NCBI GenBank assembly: GCA_029210565.1
Contig: JARGFQ010000003.1
Location: forward strand, 124,001-188,000
Source: Bacteroidales bacterium
Lineage (GTDB): Bacteria > Bacteroidota > Bacteroidia > Bacteroidales > VadinHA17
DNA length: 64,000 nucleotides
Reading direction: 5' to 3'
This document shows positions 55,430-63,462 of this stretch, one piece after another. The first letter of the stretch is position 1. Every line of letters begins with the position of its first letter. The translations under genes were made by a program, and so were the position numbers. The notes below the pieces were generated by a model. That model had not been told where the DNA came from. It saw only the letters and a list, made by a program, of their open reading frames with translations, and searched no databases.

Positions 55430-56929
55430 TTACACGGGCATCTCGGGAAGCTGCCATCCGTCACGGTATGAATGCCTGATCATCTCATTTGCAAACTGCT
55501 TTGCATTAAAGGGTTCGGTCCACTTCTTGTCGAAGGTCGGGTGCCCGTCAGTGATGCTGAAGTGATCCTCAATGCAAATCTGTATCTCATCATTGTCACC
55601 AATATTGGTAAACTCCATCTTTTCACCGTCCCATTCCAGCTCCTTATTGAGTCCCTGCAACCTGACAGCCAGAACTCCCATCACCACCATCTCATTAAAC
55701 GGTCCGGCCTCTGAGAAGTCAGATTTGGTAGGCACCCTGTTTTCGGGGCTCTCCTTGCATGCGCGCACCCAGTCCATCTCATGTCCGCCGCGGGTGGCAT
55801 TCTCAACACGCCTTTCCGTCTTCGGGGCATTTGGTATGCGTCCCGACAGCAGCCAGGGGTTGATACCGTAACAGCCGCATATAAGTTTATCCTTGGTGCC
55901 ATGGAAGATAACCCCTCCTCCCTGGTCATTCATATCCTTGCCTTCCGGCCAGCCTTCGGGTTTCATGGGCTGAAGTCCGCCGTCGAACCAGGTCACCTCC
56001 ACCTCGGGAAGATCTATCTTGTAATGTAACGGAGCTGTTCTTGCCGGGTAAACCAGTTTCACCATCTCTGCATTGGGAGCACAGTCGGTGAGCAGCAGCG
56101 TTGAGCTGGCCTGTACCCTGGTCGGGTAGGTAAGCTTGAGCGATTTGAAAACAGGATGAAGGATATGGCATGCCATATCACCAAGGGCGCCTGTACCGAA
56201 ATCCCACCATCCCCTCCAGTTCCACGGATGATATATTTCGTTGAACGGCCTCACCGGGGCAGGGCCAAGGAAGAGATCCCAGTCAAGGGTCTTCGGAACC
56301 TTGTCGACCTTTGTCGGAGTGTTCAGTCCCTGAGGCCATATCGGCCTGTCGGTGAAGGCTTCCACCTTTGTCACCTCGCCAATCTCCCTGTTCTGTATCC
56401 ACTCCTGGACAAGATCCACCCCGATTGCAGAAGAGCCCTGGTTACCCATAGATGTGGCTACCCTGTGCTTCGCTGCCAGCCTGGTCAGCAGCCTTGACTC
56501 GTACACACTGTGGGTGAGAGGCTTCTGCAGGTAGACATGCTTGCCCATGGTCATTGCCTGTGCTGCAGTCAGGGCATGGGTGTGGTCTGCCGTCGCAATG
56601 ATCACGGCATCAATGGAATCACCCATCTCATCGTACATCTTCCTGTAATCCCAGTATCTTTTTGCTGCCGGATATGCGTCAAACACTCTCTTTGAGTAGC
56701 TCCAGTCAACGTCACAGAGTGCGACGATATTTTCCGTTGCTGCAACGTTCCTCAGGTTTGTGGCGCCCACACCGCCGATACCTATTCCTGCAATGTTAAG
56801 CTTATCACTCGGGGCACGGTGGCCAAGGCCGCTGACAACATTGCTTGGAATGATTGTCAGACCGGCAATTGCAGCACCTGTAGTGCCTACAAATGAACGT
56901 CTTGTAAACTTTTTTGTCTCCTCTTTCAT
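55430..56929 (-). CDS. Exported Gfo/Idh/MocA oxidoreductase
   Basis: The 499-residue protein opens with FTRRSFVGTTGAAIAGL, a twin-arginine signal. A Rossmann domain (about 45-170) has IAGIGIGGVGATNLRNVAAT, and the substrate-side motif is QKPLTHSVYESRLL, whose KP contains the catalytic Lys. The later segment WNWRGWWDFGTGALGDMACHILHPVF matches the Bacteroidota and Planctomycetes branch. Bound NAD(P) would be used to oxidise a sugar hydroxyl. It is paired with the DUF1080 gene. Confidence 0.9.
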   Translation of the reverse strand: MKEETKKFTRRSFVGTTGAAIAGLTIIPSNVVSGLGHRAPSDKLNIAGIGIGGVGATNLRNVAATENIVALCDVDWSYSKRVFDAYPAAKRYWDYRKMYDEMGDSIDAVIIATADHTHALTAAQAMTMGKHVYLQKPLTHSVYESRLLTRLAAKHRVATSMGNQGSSAIGVDLVQEWIQNREIGEVTKVEAFTDRPIWPQGLNTPTKVDKVPKTLDWDLFLGPAPVRPFNEIYHPWNWRGWWDFGTGALGDMACHILHPVFKSLKLTYPTRVQASSTLLLTDCAPNAEMVKLVYPARTAPLHYKIDLPEVEVTWFDGGLQPMKPEGWPEGKDMNDQGGGVIFHGTKDKLICGCYGINPWLLSGRIPNAPKTERRVENATRGGHEMDWVRACKESPENRVPTKSDFSEAGPFNEMVVMGVLAVRLQGLNKELEWDGEKMEFTNIGDNDEIQICIEDHFSITDGHPTFDKKWTEPFNAKQFANEMIRHSYRDGWQLPEMPV

Positions 56930-57189
56930 AATATGTCAGGTTAAGTTCTTCTGATATTAAGGAATAAAAATAGAAAAATTCCGGAGAATAATACCGGTTG
57001 ATACAGCGTAATTCCGGTCATTAATATGATAACCCTGATCAGCAAGGTTAAAATAAGAGAGGGTGCTGTCAAACATAGAAATTCGGTCAAATAAAGGTCA
57101 GGCTGCCTCTGTCAACGGCGAATTAAAGCAATCTGTGCACGAATCTTACCCTTGTAATCAAAAATCGCTAATTTGCATTAAAATTTCCT

Positions 57190-57678
57190 ATGGAAACACG
57201 GAGGTTCAATCTTGATCTAACTGATAATGACAGTGTCAGCCGCATACTGAAATCGATATTCGGTATCATCTGCATTGCCGTTGCGCTCATACTATCACTG
57301 ATGATCTACAGATCAGGCGAGTCAACGTGGAGCACCTGGATTGCAGTTGCATTCCTGTTTCTCTTCGGTGTCTGGCTCGTACTGAAGGTTACGGGCCTGA
57401 CTGACCGATATGTCACAATAAGTGAAAGTGAGATAATCCTGAAAGACAAATTCTATTCTCCTGCGCTGGTTATCAGAGCCTCAGATCTCGAAAAGACCGG
57501 GTTCAGCCAGCTAAAAATTTCTTTCTTTCTCAGTGCAGGGAAGGTTATTGCCTTGCGCCTTGGCACATATTACCGCGACAACTCCTTTAAACTCATGGAA
57601 GCGGTTGAGGAGTTCTGCAATCTGAACAGGATTACGACAACGGGTATCAATTCGAATGAAGAAAACAACGGGTTATGA
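57190..57678 (+). CDS. Membrane protein with a PH-like C-terminal domain
   Basis: The 162-residue protein has two membrane helices (about 22-40 and 48-68), and the remaining C-terminal 90 residues look like a small PH-like (bPH) beta domain with VTISESEIILKDKFYS. No family name can be given with confidence. Its stop overlaps the start of the next Gfo/Idh gene by ATGA (57675-57678), so the two are translationally coupled. This argues that it has a part in the same process. Confidence 0.65.
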   Translation: METRRFNLDLTDNDSVSRILKSIFGIICIAVALILSLMIYRSGESTWSTWIAVAFLFLFGVWLVLKVTGLTDRYVTISESEIILKDKFYSPALVIRASDLEKTGFSQLKISFFLSAGKVIALRLGTYYRDNSFKLMEAVEEFCNLNRITTTGINSNEENNGL

Positions 57679-58823
57679 AGCTTAGAATGGGTATGATCGG
57701 CGGCGGCGAAGGTTCACTGATAGGGCCTGTGCACCGCATGGCAGCTCGCCTCGACGGTATGACCGGGCTGGTGTGCGGCGCCTTCAGCAGTGACCCGGTC
57801 GTCTCTGCAGCCACGGGAGCCGCCGAGGGAACAGACAGCTCCCGCATCTATGACACCTGGCAGGAGATGATAACCAGGGAGAGATCTCTGCCGGAAGATA
57901 TCAGACCTCATTTTATATCCGTTGTCACTCCCAACTACCTCCATTACGGCCCGGCGAAGATGGCCCTTGAGGCAGGTTTTCACGTTGTGTGCGACAAGCC
58001 CCTCTGCATGAGTGTTGCTGAAGCTGTTGACCTGCATGAGACCGTTGAGCGTACCGGAAGACTCTTCTGTCTCACCCATAATTACACCGGGTATCCCATG
58101 GTCAAAAGGGCCCGCGAGATGGTCCTGGGAGGAGAAATAGGCATCGTGAGGAAGGTCGCCGTTGAATATTTCCAGGGATGGCTCTCCTCCCCGGTTGAGA
58201 CCACCGGCAACAGGCAGGCTGAATGGAGATCAGACCCCCGAAAAGCTGGCATAGCCGGCGCCATGGCGGATATCGGTACTCATGCCTTCAACCTCTCAGA
58301 ATATGTGTCGGGGATGGAGGTGGCAGAGCTCTCCGCTGATCTTGGGTCAGTGGTGCCGGGCAGGCTGCTCGATGATGACGGCAGTGTGCTGCTGCATTTC
58401 GAAAACGGCGCCAGGGGCACTCTTCTGGCCAGCCAAATAGCCATAGGTGAGGAAAACAACCTCTCACTCAGAATCTACGGTGATAAGGGCAGTATCTCAT
58501 GGAGACAGATGGAGCCCAACTCACTGACGGTACTCTGGCCCGACAGACCTGCCCAGCTATACCGCACCGGCACTGCCTTTACCGAAACAGGCGTGGCAGC
58601 TCCCATGCATACACGTATTCCAGCCGGGCACCCGGAGGGATTCATCGAGGCATTTGCCAATCTCTACAGTAATTTTGCCCGGCATATCATTGCTCTGAGT
58701 GAAGGCAGGGAGAGAGAGCCCCTGGCTGACTACCCGGGCATCTATGAGGGCGTCAGGGGTATGAAATTCCTTGAGGCAGTAGTAGCCTCAGGCAAAAACA
58801 ATTCCACGAAAAGAGCCGTCTGA
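57675..58823 (+). CDS. Gfo/Idh/MocA oxidoreductase, cytosolic
   Basis: The 382-residue protein, without a signal peptide, has a Rossmann fold at its start (LRMGMIGGGEGSLIGPVHRMA) and VCDKPLCMSVAEAVDLHE holding the catalytic Lys-Pro. The C-terminal part has GGEIGIVRKVAVEYFQGWL and AGIAGAMADIGTHAFNLSEY. Relatives in Bacteroidota oxidise sugars or inositols with NAD(P). It starts inside the end of the preceding membrane-protein gene and ends one base before the convergent isomerase gene. Confidence 0.9.
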   Translation: MKLRMGMIGGGEGSLIGPVHRMAARLDGMTGLVCGAFSSDPVVSAATGAAEGTDSSRIYDTWQEMITRERSLPEDIRPHFISVVTPNYLHYGPAKMALEAGFHVVCDKPLCMSVAEAVDLHETVERTGRLFCLTHNYTGYPMVKRAREMVLGGEIGIVRKVAVEYFQGWLSSPVETTGNRQAEWRSDPRKAGIAGAMADIGTHAFNLSEYVSGMEVAELSADLGSVVPGRLLDDDGSVLLHFENGARGTLLASQIAIGEENNLSLRIYGDKGSISWRQMEPNSLTVLWPDRPAQLYRTGTAFTETGVAAPMHTRIPAGHPEGFIEAFANLYSNFARHIIALSEGREREPLADYPGIYEGVRGMKFLEAVVASGKNNSTKRAV

Positions 58824-58824
58824 A

Positions 58825-59676
58825 TTATTTGAGGAGCGCATCCAGGTAATAGCGGCGACTGATCGCAATGCTTTCCATGGGCGTATGAGTAAGGCAGTTA
58901 CCCTGCTCGATGAACCAGTATTCCATCCCTGCTTTCTTTGACATGGCAAGGATGGGCCTGAAATCGATTATCCCCTCACCCAGAGTGGCATCCTGCTTCT
59001 CAGGAGAAAGATCCTTCATATGCCAGACCGGAAATCGGCCCGGGAACTTTTTAAAATAGGCTACCGGGTCCTTGCCGGCAGCAGTGATCCATGCAATGTC
59101 AAGCTCAAAGATGACCAGTCTGGGATCACTGTTCTCTGCCAGCAGATCAAAGGGAACCGTGCCATCGATCTCCCTGAACTCAATCTGGTGGTTGTGGAAT
59201 CCGAAGGTGATACCTGCCTTCCTGCATTTCTCCCCGGCTTCGTTGAAAAAGTCGGCACTCCTCCTGAAACCGTCGAGAGTGCTACTCCAATCATCAGGCA
59301 GAGAAGGCTTTATGATGTATTTCATACCTGCCTCTGCGGCCTCATCAATCATCTTATCGGCGTTTTCAGGCCTGATGTTACTGTGGGAGCTTATTGCCTC
59401 CATCCCGGCTTTCTTAACAATCTTGCCGAACTCCCTGGGTTTGAAACCGTAGAACTTGCCATCACTGTGATCAGCAGCCTCCACCCAGTCAAAACCTATA
59501 GCTGCAGCCTTTGCAAGAGCAGCAGCAGGGTCTTTTTTCATCTCATCCCTTATCGAATAAAGGGCCAGCCCTGTCTTCTTCGAAGAACGGCCCGATGCAA
59601 GCAGTTCATTGTTGAGAAGCGGCATAGCAGCCATCACGAGGGCTGATTGCCTCATAAAGTCTCTCCTCGTAGTCAT
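58825..59676 (-). CDS. Exported sugar-phosphate isomerase/epimerase-like TIM barrel
   Basis: The 283-residue protein starts MTTRRDFMRQSALVMAAMP, a twin-arginine-type signal. The AP-endonuclease-2/xylose-isomerase-like barrel includes IGFDWVEAADHSDG, GITFGFHNHQIEF with metal-binding His residues, VIFELDIAWITAAGKDP and MEYWFIEQGNC (Glu). The family includes epimerases of keto sugars such as tagatose and psicose. It lies next to two oxidoreductases and a DUF1080 protein, so rearrangement of a keto sugar is a fair guess. Confidence 0.88.
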   Translation of the reverse strand: MTTRRDFMRQSALVMAAMPLLNNELLASGRSSKKTGLALYSIRDEMKKDPAAALAKAAAIGFDWVEAADHSDGKFYGFKPREFGKIVKKAGMEAISSHSNIRPENADKMIDEAAEAGMKYIIKPSLPDDWSSTLDGFRRSADFFNEAGEKCRKAGITFGFHNHQIEFREIDGTVPFDLLAENSDPRLVIFELDIAWITAAGKDPVAYFKKFPGRFPVWHMKDLSPEKQDATLGEGIIDFRPILAMSKKAGMEYWFIEQGNCLTHTPMESIAISRRYYLDALLK

Positions 59677-59771
59677 GATTTCAGTTTTTAGGTTTATATA
59701 GCACTGGTAATACCAGTAATAATACAGATCCGGAAAAGCAAAAATAACATTAAATTTATAAGTTCAAATGG

Positions 59772-60782
59772 ATGAGGGAGATGTGGCTCAGCAAAAACAG
59801 CGATGAAAAAAATGGCTCTCTGAGGTGTCTGCTGTGCCCGCATGCCTGCCTGCTGAAACCCGGGGAGAGGGGCATCTGCCGGGTCAGGGAGAACAGGGAC
59901 GGCGTGATCAACTTGATTACCTACGGAATACTCTCAGGTTTTGCAGCAGACCCTGTAGAAAAGAAACCGCTTTATCACTTCTTCCCCGGAAGCAATATCC
60001 TCTCCGTAGGATCATATGGCTGCAACCTCAGCTGCGACTTCTGCCAGAACCATCATATCTCACAGAACGGGCCGCCCGCTGGCTCAACCCGCCTATCTCC
60101 GGAAGAGCTGGTTGCCCGGGCAGTACGGGAGCATAACAATATCGGGATAGCCTACACCTACAACGAGCCGGTTATCTGGTATGAATATGTCACTGACAGT
60201 GCGACTCTGGCCGCTGCCGCAGGACTGAAGAACGTGATGGTAACCAACGGTTACATTACCCGGAAACCTCTGGAAGAGCTCACCAGCGTTATCGATGCCT
60301 TCAATATTGACCTGAAGGCATTCGGCAATGATTTCTACAGGAAGTATACCGGCGCCACACTGAAACCTGTCCTGGATGCCATCGGTACAGTGGCTGCTTC
60401 CGGAAAGCACCTTGAGATAACCACCCTTATCCTTCCGGGCCTGAATGACTCGGCCGGTGACATGAGGCGCGAGGCGGAGTGGATTGCCCGGAATGCCGGC
60501 AGAAAGGTTCCGCTGCACCTGAGCCGATACTTTCCGATGTACCTGAGAGACACCCCTGCCACTCCTGCAGAGACAATCCTTCAGCTTAGGGATATCGCTT
60601 CAGAATTCCTTGATTTTGTCTACACGGGCAACATGTCTGGCAGGGATGCATGCGGCGACACTGTCTGTCCGTCATGCAAAGCAATAGTCGTGAAAAGGAC
60701 GGGATATCATACTGCAGTTACGGGACTAACCGACGACGGTCACTGCACTGTCTGTAACGAGGAGATAATGAGGTGGGTTTGA
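59772..60782 (+). CDS. amrS: AmmeMemoRadiSam system radical SAM enzyme
   Basis: The 336-residue protein has the radical SAM site GCNLSCDFCQN (Cys84, Cys88, Cys91, a CxxxCxxC) and, before it, a Cys cluster (RCLLCPHAC, GICRV). ITYGILSGFAADPVEKKPLYHF is typical of AmrS/PflA-like enzymes. Later regions include GIAYTYNEPVIWYEYV and FNIDLKAFGNDFYRKY. The C-terminal CPSCKAIVVKRTGY and CTVCNEEI form another Cys set. The natural target of AmrS is unknown. The usual partner genes (Memo, AMMECR1) are not next to it here. Confidence 0.92.
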   Translation: MREMWLSKNSDEKNGSLRCLLCPHACLLKPGERGICRVRENRDGVINLITYGILSGFAADPVEKKPLYHFFPGSNILSVGSYGCNLSCDFCQNHHISQNGPPAGSTRLSPEELVARAVREHNNIGIAYTYNEPVIWYEYVTDSATLAAAAGLKNVMVTNGYITRKPLEELTSVIDAFNIDLKAFGNDFYRKYTGATLKPVLDAIGTVAASGKHLEITTLILPGLNDSAGDMRREAEWIARNAGRKVPLHLSRYFPMYLRDTPATPAETILQLRDIASEFLDFVYTGNMSGRDACGDTVCPSCKAIVVKRTGYHTAVTGLTDDGHCTVCNEEIMRWV

Positions 60783-60803
60783 AATTGGTATCTGCAGACT
60801 GAC

Positions 60804-61091
60804 CTACTCCTTTGTGATGCTGCTCAGTCTTTCAAAGTAACCGTCAACCTTCTCGAACAGATCCTTGCGAAGAGCCGAATAATATGCCTTTACAATGGCG
60901 GGATTGTCCTTACCGTCGGGATTGTTGACCCTGTCAATGAATTCATTGCGCATGCTAACTGCTTCCTCGATCAGGTTCTGAACCTTGTCTCTCTTCTCCC
61001 CGTCATGGAGGCTCGTAAACATGAAGCAGTCAGATATCAGTTCAAAAAAGAGGTAGTCAATATCCTTCTTCAGGTCTTTTATGCTGGCCAT
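60804..61091 (-). CDS. Conserved-looking helical protein, 95 residues
   Basis: The 95-residue protein (MASIKDLKKDIDYLFFELIS...) is all-helical with charged repeats and no signal. I cannot name a family beyond a generic Bacteroidota hypothetical. A TATCTTTG -7 element lies on the reverse strand at 61116-61109, a few bases before the likely leader, so it may be made from its own promoter as well as from the upstream aminotransferase gene. Confidence 0.7.
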   Translation of the reverse strand: MASIKDLKKDIDYLFFELISDCFMFTSLHDGEKRDKVQNLIEEAVSMRNEFIDRVNNPDGKDNPAIVKAYYSALRKDLFEKVDGYFERLSSITKE

Positions 61092-61108
61092 TGCTGTTGC
61101 TTTTGTTG

Positions 61109-61116
61109 CAAAGATA
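61109..61116 (-). promoter_or_regulatory. -7 element for the 95-residue protein
   Basis: On the reverse strand TATCTTTG matches TAnnTTTG exactly, 17 nt upstream of the ATG at 61091. No convincing -33 element is seen. Confidence 0.4.
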
Positions 61117-61120
61117 CGTA

Positions 61121-61957
61121 TTAATCTTTTCTGTTTCTCATTTTGTAGCTGCTGATACTGTTGAGAACCAGTCGTTCATAAAGAAGACGTAGCTTTTCAG
61201 TTACCGGGCATGCAACTTCAAAGTATTGATCTTCAACGCTATGCACACGTAGTACCATGGGTGAGGTACCTGTGATGAAGAGTGACCTGAACCCGGGTAG
61301 ATCTGTCTCAGCCACTGACCTGAACATCAGGTTCATACCTTCTGTCCTGCATAAACCTATAACCTTTTCCCTGGTGATCCCTGACAGCACCATGCTGTCC
61401 GGAGGAGTGACAATGAGGTCCTCATCAGTGATAAAGAATACATTTGAGCGGCTCCCCTCCGTTATCAACCCTTCGCGGTTGACCAGCAGCGCCTCATAGG
61501 CCTGCCTGCGTTGCAGCTCGCTGTGAACAGTCGCCCTGAGCCTGTTATTCAGGATCTTGACACCGGGGTCGAACCGCTCGGCACGAAAAAGTATCAGCCT
61601 GACACCATCACGTATCATCTCTTCAGTCGGGTACGATGATTGGATATAGCAGATATGAAGCGAATATTCCCGGCCGATGAAGGTAACCGTAACCCTGACA
61701 TTCATCTCCGCAAACGACTCACTGCTGACAAGGGCATCGAAGCCTGCCGCTACCCGGACCGCAATGTCGTGATCAAGATCATACCTTGTGTCTATCCCCT
61801 TCCTGAGACGCTTCATGTGCTCGTCGAAAAAGAGCGGCACCCCGTTTCTTGTCCTTATTACCTCATAAAACGACACCTCTCCGGAGAGAGCCGGCACATC
61901 TTCAGCGGCGCGGTGTATCCGGCCGTCGAGATAGAAGAATCCTCCGTAACAATCCAT
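61121..61957 (-). CDS. Class IV (PLP) aminotransferase
   Basis: The 278-residue protein belongs to the BCAT/D-amino-acid-transaminase/ADC-lyase fold. The PLP-Schiff-base Lys is Lys134 in FDPGVKILNNRLRA, and the cofactor-binding Glu is in LITEGSRSNVFFI. Later MVLSGITREKVIGLC and FITGTSPMVLRV complete the PLP site. It could be a branched-chain aminotransferase-like protein or aminodeoxychorismate lyase (PabC). The adjacent genes do not separate these options. Confidence 0.88.
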   Translation of the reverse strand: MDCYGGFFYLDGRIHRAAEDVPALSGEVSFYEVIRTRNGVPLFFDEHMKRLRKGIDTRYDLDHDIAVRVAAGFDALVSSESFAEMNVRVTVTFIGREYSLHICYIQSSYPTEEMIRDGVRLILFRAERFDPGVKILNNRLRATVHSELQRRQAYEALLVNREGLITEGSRSNVFFITDEDLIVTPPDSMVLSGITREKVIGLCRTEGMNLMFRSVAETDLPGFRSLFITGTSPMVLRVHSVEDQYFEVACPVTEKLRLLYERLVLNSISSYKMRNRKD

Positions 61958-61976
61958 AACCTGCAGGGTTTAGATG

Positions 61977-62009
61977 CAAATTTATGAATAATTCATCCAT
62001 GCCCTGAAA
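61977..62009 (-). promoter_or_regulatory. Possible promoter of the aminotransferase gene
   Basis: On the reverse strand TAAATTTG (61984-61977) matches the -7 consensus, and TTTC (62009-62006) lies 21 nt upstream as an imperfect -33. It is 20 nt ahead of the start codon. Confidence 0.4.
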
Positions 62010-62037
62010 GTAATTATCTTCGTATTTTGTACGACCA

Positions 62038-63402
62038 GTGTATGCCGTTGTTGACATAGAGACTACCGGGGGAAGCGCCAGGCTGGAGAGGATAACCGAG
62101 ATTGCCATCTATCTCCATGACGGCAAACGTATTATTGAAGAGTACGGTACGCTTATCAACCCGGAGCGCACGATTCCCTATTTCATCACCTCGCTGACAG
62201 GCATCACCAACGAGATGGTGGAAGATGCCCCGAAGTTTTACGAAGTGGCAAAAAAAATAGTAGAGATGACCGATGGTGCCGTTTTAGTAGCTCACAATGC
62301 CCGGTTCGACTATTCGTTCATCAGGCAGGAGTTCGGCATGCTGGGTTACAAGTTCAAGAGGCCCCTGCTCGACACTGTCGCACTCAGCAGGAAGCTCCTC
62401 CCCGGTCACAAATCCTACAGCCTGGGGAAACTGTGCGGTGATCTTGGCATTGAGATCAATGGCCGTCACCGGGCCTCCGGAGATGCACTTGCTACCGTCC
62501 GGCTGCTGGAGATGCTTCTCGAGAGAGACAGTGCTCTCAAGTCGGGCAGCCTGATCAAAAACCGGAAGGCTTCAAAGCTCCATCCTGCTCTTGACCCGGC
62601 CAGGCTGGAGGAGATACCCGAAGAACCCGGCGTCTATTATTTTTACAATGAGGAGGGTGATGTCATCTATGTCGGGAAGAGCTGCAACCTCTTTCAGAGG
62701 GTTAACACGCACCTCTCAAACAACACCTCTGCCCGTGCCATGGAGATGCGCTCCATGATCGCCGACATCACCTGGGAGGCAACCGGCAGTGAGCTGATAG
62801 CATTGCTGCTTGAGTCGGCAGAGATAAAAAAGAAAAAACCGCTGTTTAACAGGGCCCAGCGCCGTACCGGATACACATGGGGCATATACAGTTTCACCGA
62901 CGGCAGCGGATACATATGCTTTGAATACCGCAGGGTGACCGGTGATGCCGTACCCCTGTCCCTCTTCTCTTCGCGTGACAATGTCAGGGGTAAGCTTGAG
63001 CAGATGATATCAAGGTATGAACTGTGCCAGAAGCTGAGCGGCCTTTATGATACCGACGGCCCCTGCTTCCACCGCCAGGTGAGCCTCTGCAGAGGGGCAT
63101 GCTGCGGAGAGGAGAAACCGGCAGAGTACAACGAGAGAGCCATGATGGCACTTGATGAATTCATATTCAGGGAACGCAATTTCTTTATCATCGACCGCGG
63201 CCGCGACATCGAAGAACGGTCAGCCGTGAAGATACTCAACGGCAAATATGCAGGTTACGGATACTTTAACATAAATGAGGTGGGATTCGGGCTGGAGGCG
63301 GTGCATGACTGCATCACGAAAGCTCCTGATAACAGGGACATACAGGTGATAATAAAAAGCTGGCTGAAAAATCACCGTGTAGAAAGGATCATAGATTTCT
63401 GA
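62038..63402 (+). CDS. DEDD exonuclease fused to a GIY-YIG nuclease domain, GTG start
   Basis: The 454-residue protein begins with GTG (YAVVDIETTGG, Asp6 and Glu8) and is an epsilon-type 3'-5' exonuclease over residues 1-165, with LVAHNARFDYSFIRQEF and HRASGDALATVRLLE. A GIY-YIG endonuclease domain follows (about 195-275), reading EEPGVYYFYNEEGDVIYVGKS, as in UvrC. The combination is known as a Cho/UvrC-like fusion in bacteria. It probably takes part in DNA repair. No ATG in frame is available near the conserved start. Confidence 0.9.
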   Translation: MYAVVDIETTGGSARLERITEIAIYLHDGKRIIEEYGTLINPERTIPYFITSLTGITNEMVEDAPKFYEVAKKIVEMTDGAVLVAHNARFDYSFIRQEFGMLGYKFKRPLLDTVALSRKLLPGHKSYSLGKLCGDLGIEINGRHRASGDALATVRLLEMLLERDSALKSGSLIKNRKASKLHPALDPARLEEIPEEPGVYYFYNEEGDVIYVGKSCNLFQRVNTHLSNNTSARAMEMRSMIADITWEATGSELIALLLESAEIKKKKPLFNRAQRRTGYTWGIYSFTDGSGYICFEYRRVTGDAVPLSLFSSRDNVRGKLEQMISRYELCQKLSGLYDTDGPCFHRQVSLCRGACCGEEKPAEYNERAMMALDEFIFRERNFFIIDRGRDIEERSAVKILNGKYAGYGYFNINEVGFGLEAVHDCITKAPDNRDIQVIIKSWLKNHRVERIIDF

Positions 63403-63406
63403 AAGG

Positions 63407-63437
63407 TTTAGCCTCTGCCTATTTCTTAATATATTTG
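63407..63437 (+). promoter_or_regulatory. Possible promoter of the DUF47 gene
   Basis: TTTAG (63407-63411) and TATATTTG (63430-63437) fit the Bacteroidota pattern, though the -33 word is imperfect. The start codon is 26 nt downstream. Confidence 0.35.
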
Positions 63438-63462
63438 TCAATACCAACACAAAACAGGGCAC

